NCBI RefSeq assembly: GCF_016807805.1
Contig: NZ_CP063362.1
Location: forward strand, 5,870,501-5,934,500
Length of the DNA: 64,000 nt
Origin: Xanthobacter dioxanivorans
GTDB taxonomy: Bacteria > Pseudomonadota > Alphaproteobacteria > Rhizobiales > Xanthobacteraceae
Reading direction: 5' to 3'
Shown here piece by piece: positions 37,550-46,222 of the stretch. The notes below the pieces were generated by a model. That model saw only the letters and a list, made by a program, of their open reading frames with translations. It was not told where the DNA came from and searched no databases. Position numbers and translations under genes: made by a program. Positions within the stretch are counted from its first letter, which is position 1; every line of letters starts with the position of its first letter.

Positions 37550-37820
37550 GTTAAATTCCATAAACATCAGAAATTTAAAGAAAGTTCTCGGCGTCGAGAA
37601 TTTCTGCCCCAGCATCTGCCCTTGCACGGGCGTTAGCTCGTGGTGGTCCCTGGTGGACACAAACGGGATTTGCCAGGATCAGCCGGGATTGAGCGGCCCC
37701 CACACCCCCACGCCGCCTCCCACACCCGGTTGAGGATCTGCGCTACTGCGTCATGCTACTTCGTCGCATGTTCCGCGACGGCTGTAACGCTATGGTTGCA
37801 GGGGAAGGTTGGGGGTGAGA

Positions 37821-37949
37821 ATGGGCAGGATCGGGCGAGTAGTGATCATGGCCGCAATGCTAGCGGCTGTCGGCGGATGTCAGCTCTCGAACCCCAGAAT
37901 TACCGTGACCCCGCACGACCGGCCGATGGGGCCGTTTCCACAACCGTGA
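37821..37949 (+). CDS. Predicted 42-residue lipoprotein
   Basis: MGRIGRVVIMAAMLAAVGGC gives a basic start, a hydrophobic core and a lipobox VGG-Cys20, so the mature part would be a lipid-anchored peptide of only 23 residues, Pro-rich (QLSNPRITVTPHD...PFPQP). GGGGTGAGA just before the ATG can act as the ribosome-binding site. Function unknown; entericidin-like or small envelope lipoproteins have this build. No homologue was recognised, and chance occurrence cannot be excluded. Confidence 0.5.
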   Translation: MGRIGRVVIMAAMLAAVGGCQLSNPRITVTPHDRPMGPFPQP

Positions 37950-38069
37950 ACTGACGTGCCGCGCATCCCTGAAACCGATTTATTATAGCGCCACTCCGAC
38001 CCACCGCACCTGGTTGGCGAGGGAAGACGCTTGGTAGCGCCCCCTCCCCGTGGTTCGGGCCTGATCGCA

Positions 38070-38285
38070 AAAGCGCCCAGGCAAGTCCTTGCTCACGAGG
38101 CCGCCGCTCGTAGCTGGCTCGAGGCCGCGAAGCTGATGCTGGAGTAGAGCCGGTTGCCGATCGAGGTCATCGCCCGCGAGGTGGGATTTGCCAATCGGGA
38201 GCGGATGCGTCTGGCGTTTGCGCGGGTGCATGGCGAAGTTCCGAGGGCGATCCGCAATGACGCCGGGCCGCTCGCCGCCCTCTAG
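38070..38285 (+). pseudogene. Remnant of an AraC/GlxA-family regulator C-terminus
   Basis: The frame encodes the second half of an AraC-type DNA-binding domain: SWLEAAKLMLE, then an in-frame TAG at 38145-38147, then SRLPIEVIAREVGFANRERM and RLAFARVHGEVPRAIRN to a stop at 38283-38285. The amidase-like N-terminal domain and first helix-turn-helix are missing and no start or promoter is visible, so this is a decayed fragment. It overlaps the end of the DUF302 gene tail to tail. Confidence 0.75.
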
Positions 38286-38772
38286 CCAGCCGCCTTGAGG
38301 AGTACCGCTTCCAATTCCCGGTCGAGAGTGAGCCCCACCTCGCGGACATGCGCGTCGCCGAACTGGCCGAATAGCGATGAGGGGCGGTCATATTCGAAGA
38401 CAGCTATTCCGCTCTCGGTCTCGAACAACGCGACACGGAGCGGCGCATAGAGCGCGGCGCCGAGGTGATGACGGGTTATCTTCGACGCCGTGATCGGGTT
38501 GCCGATCTCGTATTGAACGGCATTCTTCGCGCCACCGACGATCCTGAGAAGCGTGCCATGATCGCGCTCGAGAAACATGAAGAGCTTCGGTCCGCTTTTC
38601 TCGTATTCCGCGATGGCCGCCTGATCTCCGTTGCTTAATAGGGGGATGATCCTCTCATCGAGCTTGGGCAGCTCGGCTGCAAGAGCAGTTCGCACCTGGT
38701 CGAAGGGGCGTTCGCACGTTTGACGTGATCGACGGTGATCGGTTGGGCCGTGACCGCAGCCTTAGCCATCAT
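38282..38772 (-). pseudogene. DUF302-family protein gene, frame broken near its N-terminus
   Basis: The 3' part encodes ERPFDQVRTALAAELPKLDE, NPITASKITRHHLGAALYAP and a C-terminal VGLTLDRELEAVLLKAAG, the DUF302 fold. An N-terminus in another frame, MAKAAVTAQPITVDHVK from 38769, joins it logically only if one base is added to the AAA run (38719-38721 on the forward strand as TTT). Restored length is about 163 residues. As it stands the longest ORF lacks the first 25 or so residues. DUF302 proteins are of unknown function, often beside AraC regulators and dehydrogenases as here. Confidence 0.7.
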
Positions 38773-38786
38773 CTGCACCTTTACAG

Positions 38787-39818
38787 TCAGCCCTCGCCTG
38801 CTGCCGGCCAGCCCGCGAGCACGATCTTGCCCTTCGCACGCCCGCTTTCGATCAGGGCATGGGCGCGGCGCAGGTTTTCGGCCGATATGGTCCCGAAAAC
38901 CTCAGCCAGGGTGGTCCTCAGCGTTCCGGCATCGACCAGCCTCGACACCTCGTTGAGCAATGCCCCTTGCTCCATGACGTCGGCCGTAGCGAACATCGAA
39001 CGGGTGAACATGAACTCCCAGTGCGTCGACACGCTCTTCACCTTGAAGGGCGACACGTCGAGCGACGCCGGGTCATCGATCAGCGCGAAACGGCCTTGCG
39101 GCGCGATGAGCTTGGCGATCTCGGCAAGGTGTTGATCGGTGTTGGTGGTCGAGAACACGAAAGCCGGTTGTCCGATCCCAAGCCGTTCGATCTCCGCCGA
39201 GAGCGGCTTCGAATGGTCGATCACATGGTGTGCGCCGAGGCTGCGGCTCCACTCAACGGTCTCCGGGCGCGAAGCCGTCGTGATCACCGTGATATCGGTG
39301 AGCTTGCGGGCGAGCTGCGTCGTGATCGATCCGACCCCGCCGGCACCGCCGATAATCAGGAGCGAACTCGCGGCACCCGGCACGGCCTTGCGGATGTCGA
39401 GCCGGTCGAACAGGGTCTCCCAAGCCGTGATGGCGGTCAGCGGCAGGGCCGCGGCCTCCACGAAGCTGAGCGAGGAAGGCTTTTTGCCGACGATCCGCTC
39501 ATCCACCAGGTGGAGCTCGGCGTTCGTTCCCGCGCGGCCGAGCGCCCCGGCGTAGAACACGGTGTCGCCCGGCGCGAACAGGCTCGCTTCCGGCCCGACC
39601 GCCTCGACGGTGCCGGCGGCGTCCCAGCCGAGCACCTTCCAGGACCCCGGTTCCGCCGGAGGCCGCCTCCTCACCTTGGTATCTACGGGGTTCACGGACA
39701 CGGCTTCGATCCGCACGAGGATGTCTCGGCCGGCAGGCTCCGGCCGCGGCAGATCAATGTCCACGAGGGATGCCGGATCGCTGATCGGAAGAGGGGAGCG
39801 GAAGCCGATGGCCTTCAT
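38787..39818 (-). CDS. Zinc-type alcohol dehydrogenase / quinone oxidoreductase-like protein
   Basis: This 343-residue MDR-superfamily reductase has SVNPVDTKVRRRPPAEPGSW then KVLGWDAAGTVEAVGP, the NAD(P) motif LIIGGAGGVGSITTQLARK, and HHVIDHSKPL. The catalytic zinc ligands of true alcohol dehydrogenases are absent, so it is in the zinc-independent branch (ZADH family), likely an NADPH-dependent reductase of enones or quinones. The ATG at 39818 gives the family start MKAIGFRSPLP. Codon use is less GC-skewed than in neighbouring core genes, fitting acquired DNA. It follows DUF302 and AraC remnants, an association seen in other genomes. Confidence 0.88.
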   Translation of the reverse strand: MKAIGFRSPLPISDPASLVDIDLPRPEPAGRDILVRIEAVSVNPVDTKVRRRPPAEPGSWKVLGWDAAGTVEAVGPEASLFAPGDTVFYAGALGRAGTNAELHLVDERIVGKKPSSLSFVEAAALPLTAITAWETLFDRLDIRKAVPGAASSLLIIGGAGGVGSITTQLARKLTDITVITTASRPETVEWSRSLGAHHVIDHSKPLSAEIERLGIGQPAFVFSTTNTDQHLAEIAKLIAPQGRFALIDDPASLDVSPFKVKSVSTHWEFMFTRSMFATADVMEQGALLNEVSRLVDAGTLRTTLAEVFGTISAENLRRAHALIESGRAKGKIVLAGWPAAGEG

Positions 39819-39971
39819 GGTGTCATCACCTCGATGGCAGGGGCGCGCACGGGGGCGACCCGTCAGGAGCCTCTCATGTATCAAGCCGCGGCCAGGGCGG
39901 ACAGGACGTAGATGCCATCATTACGGCCATGGTGGACCGTCCAGGGTGCCCAGCCCACTGGGAGCCGATGG

Positions 39972-40691
39972 CTAGCTGAGGCGAATGTTGGAGAGGTCGA
40001 TCGAGACGACGAGCGGGTCGATGCTGAAGCTGCCGTCCGACTGGCGGGCAAAGATCCTGCGCTTCGTGGGGAATTTGATCCCCGAGACGTCCGTGTAGTC
40101 CTCGATGATGCGCGCGCCGGGGGTGTTTGCCGGCGATCTCGACATCGTAGTCCTGGCGCTTCAGCAGTCCCTCTGCGTCGAAATAGAGCGTCTGCACGGT
40201 GCTGTGTGTCGCGATACCGGCGGGAATCGTACCGCCAGGCGGCGCCAGTCGCCTCCATCGGTCGGCCAGGGCTCCAGTTCCTCCGTCTCGACGCCCGGCC
40301 AGGCGAGCACGAACGGCATGTTCAGATAGGTCCACATGGCGCAGCCGGCGAAACAGGCGAGCCGCAGCTGCGTCCACGGCGTTTGCAGCGTGTGGCCGGC
40401 GAAGCTTGCCCGCGGCGCAAGCAGTTCTTCAAGAACCGCCCCATCCTCCGCTTCCAGGGCGACGCGGCCCGGCTCGAAGCGGGAGCGTCGACCGCCGGCG
40501 CCGAAGGGAGCGTGCGAAGCCCACTCCTTCCAGAGCCCGACCGTGACTCTCGTGCGCTCGAGCGTCCGTGGCGGGCCCTTCAGCGGCCACAAGACGCCTC
40601 CCTGCAGGAGATCGGCAGAGACCTGCTCGAACTGCTGCCAACGCTGGAAGCCTCCATGCGCTTCGATGGCAAGTTCCTTGAGGCGTGTCAT
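39972..40691 (-). pseudogene. Unknown conserved protein gene with two compensating frameshifts
   Basis: Three consecutive pieces in shifting frames make one coherent protein of about 240 residues: from MTRLKELAIEAHGGFQRWQQ to DWRRLAVRFP (frame 1); AGIATHSTVQTLYFDAEGLL to DYDVEIAG (frame 2); and NTPGARIIEDYTDVSGIKFP to VVSIDLSNIRLS (frame 1 again), ending at TAG 39972-39974. The breaks are at a short C run near 40222 (one base missing) and an A run near 40126 (one base extra). Function is unknown. Either the gene is dead or the sequence has two errors. Confidence 0.65.
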
Positions 40692-40912
40692 GATCTGCTC
40701 CCCAGCGGGACCGCGCGGTGGCGAGGCTTCTGTCGCTGGAGGCTAGGCGGTCGGCTACGGCTGCTGAACGTCTTAGATGCCTTGATTCAGGCCACGGTCT
40801 TCGAACTGGCGAAGCCCCTCATTTCCCCGTTTCACGGAATCGGGAAAACGATATAAGCTATTGCGCAGATGTGTTTTTTCCCGCGAGCCGGTCTCCACTT
40901 CGCTCGAAACCG

Positions 40913-41902
40913 CTATCGAGTCCGAACCACCGTCCTGCCACGGACGCGCCCGGCAATGATGTCGTCGGCGAGCCGGGGCAGGTCATCGAGGCCGACGTCC
41001 CGCGTCACCTGATCCAGGTCGTTCGGCTCAAGCACGTCCGAAAGGCGCGCCCATGCCCGCGCCCGCCGGGCGGTGGGGCAGTTCACGGAATCAACGCCCA
41101 GCAGCGCCACGTTGCGCAGGATGAAGGGAAAGACCGTCGTCGGCAGGTCCGTCGCCGCGGCGAGGCCGCAGGCGGCCACCGCGCCCCCATAGGCGGTGGA
41201 GGCGAGCACGTTGGCGAGAATCTGGCCTCCCACCGTGTCCACCGCTCCGTGCCAGCGCTCGCTGGCGAGCGGCTTGCCCGCCGCCGCGTAGGTGTCGCGG
41301 TCGACGATCTCGCAGGCACCGATGCTCTTCAGGAAGTCTTCCTCGCTGCGCCGGCCGGTGAGGGCGCTGACCTTGTAGCCGAGCCGCGAGAGCAGGCGCA
41401 CCGCGACGCTGCCGACACCGCCTGCCGCCCCGGTCACCAGCACGTCGCCGCCGGGGGTGATGCCGTAGCGCTCCAGCGCATCCACGCACAGCATGGCGGT
41501 GAGCCCGGCGGTGCCGATGGCCATGGCTTGGTGGGTGGTCAGGCCCTCGGGCAACTTCACCAGCCACTCGCCCTTCACCCGCGCCCGCTCGGCAAAGCCG
41601 CCGGACCAGCTTTCGCCCACGCCCCAGCCGGTGAGCACCACCTTGTCGCCGGGCGCGAAAGCCGGGTTGTCGCTGGTGCGGACGGTGCCGGCGAAGTCGA
41701 TGCCCGGCACCATGGGGAAGGTGCGCAGGATGCGGCTCTGGCCCTTCAGCGCGAGCCCGTCCTTGTAGTTGAAGGAGGAAAACTCCACGTCCACCGTCAC
41801 GTCCGCCGCGGGCAGGTCCGCCTCGGTGATGGTCTCCAGCGCGACGGCCTGGCCGCCCTCGGTCTTGCGCGCCACGAGGGCACGGAAGGTGTCGGTGCTC
41901 AT
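40913..41902 (-). CDS. acuI: Acryloyl-CoA reductase (AcuI/YhdH family)
   Basis: AcuI reduces toxic acryloyl-CoA to propionyl-CoA with NADPH. The 329-residue MDR protein has FRALVARKTEGG, FSSFNYKDGLALKGQSRILR, PMVPGIDFAGTV, the nucleotide motif VLVTGAAGGVGSVAVRLLSR and FILRNVALLGVDSVNCP, all typical of AcuI/YhdH. The ATG at 41902 fits the family start MSTDTFRALVARK. It is divergently organised from the binding-protein operon, on the same strand as and 123 bases downstream of the GntR regulator, so it may be part of the same regulon detoxifying an enoyl-CoA intermediate. Confidence 0.92.
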   Translation of the reverse strand: MSTDTFRALVARKTEGGQAVALETITEADLPAADVTVDVEFSSFNYKDGLALKGQSRILRTFPMVPGIDFAGTVRTSDNPAFAPGDKVVLTGWGVGESWSGGFAERARVKGEWLVKLPEGLTTHQAMAIGTAGLTAMLCVDALERYGITPGGDVLVTGAAGGVGSVAVRLLSRLGYKVSALTGRRSEEDFLKSIGACEIVDRDTYAAAGKPLASERWHGAVDTVGGQILANVLASTAYGGAVAACGLAAATDLPTTVFPFILRNVALLGVDSVNCPTARRARAWARLSDVLEPNDLDQVTRDVGLDDLPRLADDIIAGRVRGRTVVRTR

Positions 41903-42025
41903 GCGTTTCCTCGTCTTTCGGTGTCGGTGGACGCCCGCGCCGAAGGGCGGGCAAGGTCTCATGCCAGGGTGCGGGGCGCGGAGGCCTTCGGCACCTTGAG
42001 GCTCAGGCGGCGCGCGGGCCCGGCC

Positions 42026-42766
42026 TCAAGGCCGGGGCGCCTTGCGGGCCTCCTCGGCCCTGGCGTACTGGGCGCGGATGTAGTGCACGAGGCCGCCGAG
42101 GGCCTCCACCGCGGCGGCGCCGTCGCGCCCCGCGAGGGCCACGAGCATGCGCTCGTGATGGGCGACGATCTCCTTCCGGTCGCGGACGCGGAAGATGATC
42201 ATGTTGCTCACCGGCATGAGCGCTTCCACCACGGCATTCATCAGGAAGCGCAGCAGCGCGTTGCCGGCGGCATCCACGACGGCGCGGTGGAAACGCACGT
42301 CGGACGCGCAGAAATCCTGGTCGGAGATGGCGGCGGTCTTCTGCAGGGCAATCTCCGCCTCCAGCGCGGCGAGGTGCGCCGCAGTGCGGTTCTGCGCCGC
42401 GAGCCGACAGCACACGGCCTCCATCTCCAGCCGGGCGGTCGCCATCTCGTCGAGGGTGACGCCGCCGCCCGCCACCAGGAGGGTGACCGAGGTGCCGAGG
42501 CTGGCGGCGAGTTCGTCCGGCGAAGGCCCGGTGACGAAGGTGCCGCCCGATGGGCCGCGCCGCGAGCGGATGAGGTGGCGCGCGGCGAGCCGCTTCAGGG
42601 CCTCCCGGACGGTGGGCCGGGACACGCCGAACTGGGCGGCGAGCTCCTCTTCGGTGGGCAGGCGCTCATCCACCTTCAGCCGTCCATCCATGATCGCCTG
42701 CTGGAGCTGGTCCGCGATCTGGCTGGCTGCGCTGGTGGTGACGATCTGGCCGTAGGTGGGTTCCAT
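42026..42766 (-). CDS. GntR-family (FadR/FCD) transcriptional regulator
   Basis: This 246-residue regulator has an N-terminal winged helix (ERLPTEEELAAQFGVSRPTV then REALKRLAARHLI, GGTFV wing) and an all-helical FCD ligand domain with the metal/carboxylate-binding residues in DVRFHRAVVDAAGN and the HHERMLVAL region. The ATG at 42766 (MEPTYGQIV) is preferred because the upstream ATG (42796) has an AAGG touching it rather than at normal spacing. FCD regulators usually sense organic acids or acyl-CoAs. A perfect match to the TNGTNNNACNA operator lies at 42838-42852, between it and the divergent operon. Confidence 0.93.
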   Translation of the reverse strand: MEPTYGQIVTTSAASQIADQLQQAIMDGRLKVDERLPTEEELAAQFGVSRPTVREALKRLAARHLIRSRRGPSGGTFVTGPSPDELAASLGTSVTLLVAGGGVTLDEMATARLEMEAVCCRLAAQNRTAAHLAALEAEIALQKTAAISDQDFCASDVRFHRAVVDAAGNALLRFLMNAVVEALMPVSNMIIFRVRDRKEIVAHHERMLVALAGRDGAAAVEALGGLVHYIRAQYARAEEARKAPRP

Positions 42767-42837
42767 GCTCTCGGGTCCGGGCTGCGCGTACAGCATCCTT
42801 GGTCTCAGAAGTTGTGTGTCAAATCAACCTAAAAATT

Positions 42838-42852
42838 ATTTGTTTGACAAAT
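42838..42852. promoter_or_regulatory. FCD/GntR operator palindrome overlapping a TTGACA box
   Basis: ATTTGT-TTG-ACAAAT is a perfect 15-bp palindrome that contains TTGTTTGACAA, an exact fit to the FadR-subfamily consensus TNGTNNNACNA. It overlaps a perfect -35 hexamer TTGACA (42844-42849) on the forward strand, about 75 bases before the binding-protein start, so a bound regulator would block that promoter. It may also control the regulator gene itself. Confidence 0.75.
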
Positions 42853-42924
42853 AGAGGTTTGCGGATTTTGGTCGAGGGGATCGCGGACGAAGACACCGCG
42901 ACGGGAAACGCCAGGAGACAAGAA

Positions 42925-44136
42925 ATGCGCGCTGCCCTTGCCGCGGCGACCGTGCTGTCGTGCGTCGTCGCCGCCCATGCGGACGAGCTTCCCACGTTCC
43001 GCATCGGCGTCCTGAACGACCAGTCCAGCCTCTATTCGGACATTGCCGGCCCCGGCTCCGTCACCGCGGCGCAGATGGCGGTCGCGGACTTCAATCCGGA
43101 GAAGCACGGCTTCAAGGTGGAGGTCGTCTCCGCCGACCACCAGAACAAGGCGGACGTGGGCTCCTCCATCGCCCGGCGCTGGTACGACCTCGACAGGGTG
43201 GACGCCATCGTCGACGTTCCCACATCCTCGGTCGCGCTGGCGGTCGCCGACATCACCCGCGACAAGAACAAGGTGTTCCTGGTGGCCAGCGCCGGCAGCT
43301 CCGATCTCACCGGCAAGGCCTGCACGCCCAATACGGTCCACTGGACCTACGACACCTGGGCGCTGGCCAATGGCACCGCCCGCGCCATGATCAGGCAGGG
43401 CGGCACGTCCTGGTACTTCCTCACCGCCGACTACGCCTTCGGCCACGCTTTGGAGCGTGACGCCGCGGAGGTGGTGAAGGCCAATGGCGGGCAGGTGCTC
43501 GGCCATGCGCTGGCGCCGTTCCAGACCTCCGACTTCTCCTCCTTCATCCTGCAGGCGCAGGGCTCCGGGGCGAAGGTGGTGGCGCTGGCCAATTCCGGCG
43601 GCGATACCATCAATTCCGTGAAGCAGGCGGCCGAGTTCGGCCTCTCCCAGAAGCAGAGCCTGGTCAGCCTCCTCATCTTCCTGTCGGACATCCACTCCCT
43701 CGGCCTCAAGACCGCCCAGGGGCTGATGCTGACCAACGCCTTCTACTGGGACCTGAACGACGGGACCCGTGCCTTCGGCAAGGCGTTCGGGGCCCGCAAC
43801 AACGGCCGCATGCCGACCATGAACCAGGCCGGCACCTATGCCTCCACCCTGCACTGGATGAAGGCCATCGCCGCCATGGACAAGGCCAAGGCCCGCGACG
43901 GCACGGCGGTGGTGGCGCAGATGAAGGCCATGCCCACGGACGACCCGCTGTTCGGCAAGGGCCAGATCCGCGCCGACGGCCGCACCATCCATGACATGTA
44001 TCTGTGGCAGGTGAAGGCGCCGGCAGACTCCAAGGGCCCTTACGACTATCTGAAGCTCATCGCCACCATCCCCGGCAACGAGGCTTTCCGCCCCATGTCG
44101 CCCGAGACCTGCCCCATGCTGAAGAAGGCTGGCTGA
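42925..44136 (+). CDS. Branched-chain-amino-acid-type (LivK-like) solute-binding protein
   Basis: This 403-residue periplasmic-binding-protein fold type I protein has a signal peptide (MRAALAAATVLSCVVAAHA) and IGVLNDQSSLYSDIAGPGSV, VEVVSADHQNKADVGSSIAR, DVPTSSVALAVADITRDKNK and the WYFLTADYAFGHALERDA segment. AGGAGA eight bases upstream supports the ATG at 42925. Family members feed ABC importers of amino acids or aromatic acids, but no permease or ATPase genes follow; instead an MFS transporter gene starts 1 base later. It is the first gene of the operator-controlled operon. Confidence 0.9.
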   Translation: MRAALAAATVLSCVVAAHADELPTFRIGVLNDQSSLYSDIAGPGSVTAAQMAVADFNPEKHGFKVEVVSADHQNKADVGSSIARRWYDLDRVDAIVDVPTSSVALAVADITRDKNKVFLVASAGSSDLTGKACTPNTVHWTYDTWALANGTARAMIRQGGTSWYFLTADYAFGHALERDAAEVVKANGGQVLGHALAPFQTSDFSSFILQAQGSGAKVVALANSGGDTINSVKQAAEFGLSQKQSLVSLLIFLSDIHSLGLKTAQGLMLTNAFYWDLNDGTRAFGKAFGARNNGRMPTMNQAGTYASTLHWMKAIAAMDKAKARDGTAVVAQMKAMPTDDPLFGKGQIRADGRTIHDMYLWQVKAPADSKGPYDYLKLIATIPGNEAFRPMSPETCPMLKKAG

Positions 44137-44137
44137 G

Positions 44138-45370
44138 GTGCCCGATCCGGCGGTGCCCGCGGCCCGGATGGAGGGCAAGGCCTTTTCCCTGGCGATCCTC
44201 GTGATCGCCGAGGTCGCCGCCATGGCGACCTGGTTCGCCACGACCGCCTCCCTCGGCGCCATCCGGGCGCACTGGAGCCTGTCGCCGTTCCAGGAGGCCC
44301 TGCTCACCAGCTCCGTCCAGGCGGGCTTCGTCGTCGGCACGCTCGCCAGCGCCCTGCTCTCCCTCGCCGACCGGGCGGACCTGAGAACCCTGTTCTCGGC
44401 GTCCGCTTTGGTCGCGGCGCTGGCCAACGGGGCGATCCTGCTGTTCGAGCCCACCCACCCGGCGGTGGCGGTCCTGCGGTTCATAACCGGCATGTGCATG
44501 GCGGGGGTCTATCCCGTGGGCATGAAGCTCGCGGCCACCTGGGCGAAGGGGGATCTTGGCCTGCTCATCGGCATGCTGGTGGCGGCCCTCACGCTGGGCT
44601 CCGCCTCGCCCCACGCCATGGCCGCCCTCGGCGGGCTCGACTGGCGGGCTCCGGTCGCCGGCGCGGCCGCGAGCGCGCTCGTCGCCGCCCTCCTCATCCG
44701 CTTCGCCCAGGTGGGCCCCAACCATGCCAAGGCGCCGCCCTTGCGCCTGTCCAATGCCCTCGACGCCTTCCGCCGGCCGGCGCTGCGCCTCGCCAACCTC
44801 GGCTATTTCGGCCACATGTGGGAGCTCTACGCCATGTGGGCGTGGATCGGCGCCTTCCTCGCCGCGAGCTTCCGGCTGCGCTACGGCGAAGCGCCGCCCT
44901 TCGACCCGCGCCTCGCCACCTTCGCCGTGGTGGCGGTGGGGGCGGTGGGCGCCCTCGGCGGCGGCTTCATGGCGGACCGAATGGGGCGCACCTTTGTCAC
45001 CGCGCTCTCCATGGCGATAAGCGGGCTGTGCGCGGCGGGCATCGGCCTACTGTTCGGCGCCTCGCCTCTGGTGCTGCTGCCGGTGGCGCTGGTGTGGGGG
45101 GTGAGCGTGGTGTCCGATTCCGCCCAGTTCTCCGCCGCGGTGACGGAGCTGTCCGACCGCTCCCTGGTGGGCACCATGCTGACGGTGCAGACCTGCGTGG
45201 GCTTCCTCATCACCCTGGTGAGCATCCACCTGCTGCCCTATGCGGTGGACCTGCTCGGCTGGCGCCACGCCTTCCTGATGCTCGCCATCGGCCCCTTTCT
45301 CGGCGTTCTCGCCATGGCGCGCCTGCGGCTCCGGCCCGAGGCGGCCACCATGGCGGGCGGCCGCCGCTGA
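44138..45370 (+). CDS. MFS transporter
   Basis: This 410-residue protein has twelve hydrophobic helices and the MFS loop motifs, for example GGGFMADRMGRTFV between helices 8 and 9 and LSLADRADLRTLFSA between helices 2 and 3. The GTG at 44138 lies 1 base after the previous stop with AGAAGG five bases upstream; an ATG at 44168 is an alternative. It probably imports the organic acid degraded by the downstream CoA enzymes. Its place between a binding protein and a hydratase is unusual. Confidence 0.9.
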   Translation: MPDPAVPAARMEGKAFSLAILVIAEVAAMATWFATTASLGAIRAHWSLSPFQEALLTSSVQAGFVVGTLASALLSLADRADLRTLFSASALVAALANGAILLFEPTHPAVAVLRFITGMCMAGVYPVGMKLAATWAKGDLGLLIGMLVAALTLGSASPHAMAALGGLDWRAPVAGAAASALVAALLIRFAQVGPNHAKAPPLRLSNALDAFRRPALRLANLGYFGHMWELYAMWAWIGAFLAASFRLRYGEAPPFDPRLATFAVVAVGAVGALGGGFMADRMGRTFVTALSMAISGLCAAGIGLLFGASPLVLLPVALVWGVSVVSDSAQFSAAVTELSDRSLVGTMLTVQTCVGFLITLVSIHLLPYAVDLLGWRHAFLMLAIGPFLGVLAMARLRLRPEAATMAGGRR

Positions 45371-45390
45371 CGTTTCCCGACGAGGCCCCC

Positions 45391-46212
45391 ATGACCTTCT
45401 CCAAGATCCTCTACGAGACGCTCGACGGCGTCGCCCGCATCACCCTCAACCGGCCCGAGCGCACCAATGCCCTCGACCAGGAGATGCTGGGCGAGATCAA
45501 TGCCGCCATGGACTTGGCCGAGGCGGATGCCGGCGTGAAGGCGGTGATCGTGCGCGGAGCGGGCGCCGCCTTCTCCTCCGGCTTCGACCTGAAGGCGCAG
45601 ATGGAGGCGCGCCCGGTGGGCGTGGACGCCTGGCGTCCGCTGCTGCGCAAGGACTTCGACACGGTGATGCGGTTCTGGCATTGCCCCAAGCCCACCATCG
45701 CGGCGGTGCGCGGCCCCTGCCTTGCCGGCGCCTGCGAACTGGCCCTGGCCTGCGACATGACCATCGCCACCGAGGACGCCTTCTTCGGCGAGCCGGAGCT
45801 GAAATTCGGCGCCGGCATCGTGGTCATGCTGCTGCCGTGGATCGTCGGTCCCAAGGTCGCCAAGGAGATCATCCTGCTCGGCGAGGACCGGGTGCCGGCC
45901 CGGCGCGCCGCCGAGATCGGCATGATCAACCGCGTGGTGGAGGGCGATGCCCTCGACCACGAGGCCCTGCGCATCGCCCGGCACATCGCCGCCATCGATC
46001 CGGGGCTGGTGAAGGAGACGAAGCGCGCGCTCAACCGCGCGCTGGAGACCCAGGGCCTGCTCCAGGCGCTGGAAAGCGCGCTGGAGATCGACCTCGCCAT
46101 CGAGGGCGCCGGCTCGCCCGACAAGATCGCTTTCTTCGACGTGGCGCGGCGCGAGGGGCTCAGGGCCGCCATCGCCTGGCGCGACGCCCGCTTCCCCGCC
46201 CGCGAGGCCTGA
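45391..46212 (+). CDS. Enoyl-CoA hydratase/isomerase family protein
   Basis: This 273-residue crotonase-fold enzyme has GVARITLNRPERTNALDQEM, the oxyanion hole AAFSSGFDLKAQ and PTIAAVRGPCLAGACELALAC with Glu in the CEL position, then FFGEPELKFGAGI. One of the two hydratase glutamates is plausible, in the second motif. It likely hydrates an enoyl-CoA (possibly acryloyl-, crotonyl- or cinnamoyl-type) made by the acyl-CoA ligase gene that follows. The ATG at 45391 gives normal length. Same operon as the binding protein, MFS and ligase genes. Confidence 0.9.
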   Translation: MTFSKILYETLDGVARITLNRPERTNALDQEMLGEINAAMDLAEADAGVKAVIVRGAGAAFSSGFDLKAQMEARPVGVDAWRPLLRKDFDTVMRFWHCPKPTIAAVRGPCLAGACELALACDMTIATEDAFFGEPELKFGAGIVVMLLPWIVGPKVAKEIILLGEDRVPARRAAEIGMINRVVEGDALDHEALRIARHIAAIDPGLVKETKRALNRALETQGLLQALESALEIDLAIEGAGSPDKIAFFDVARREGLRAAIAWRDARFPAREA

Positions 46213-46222
46213 GGTGGCGACG

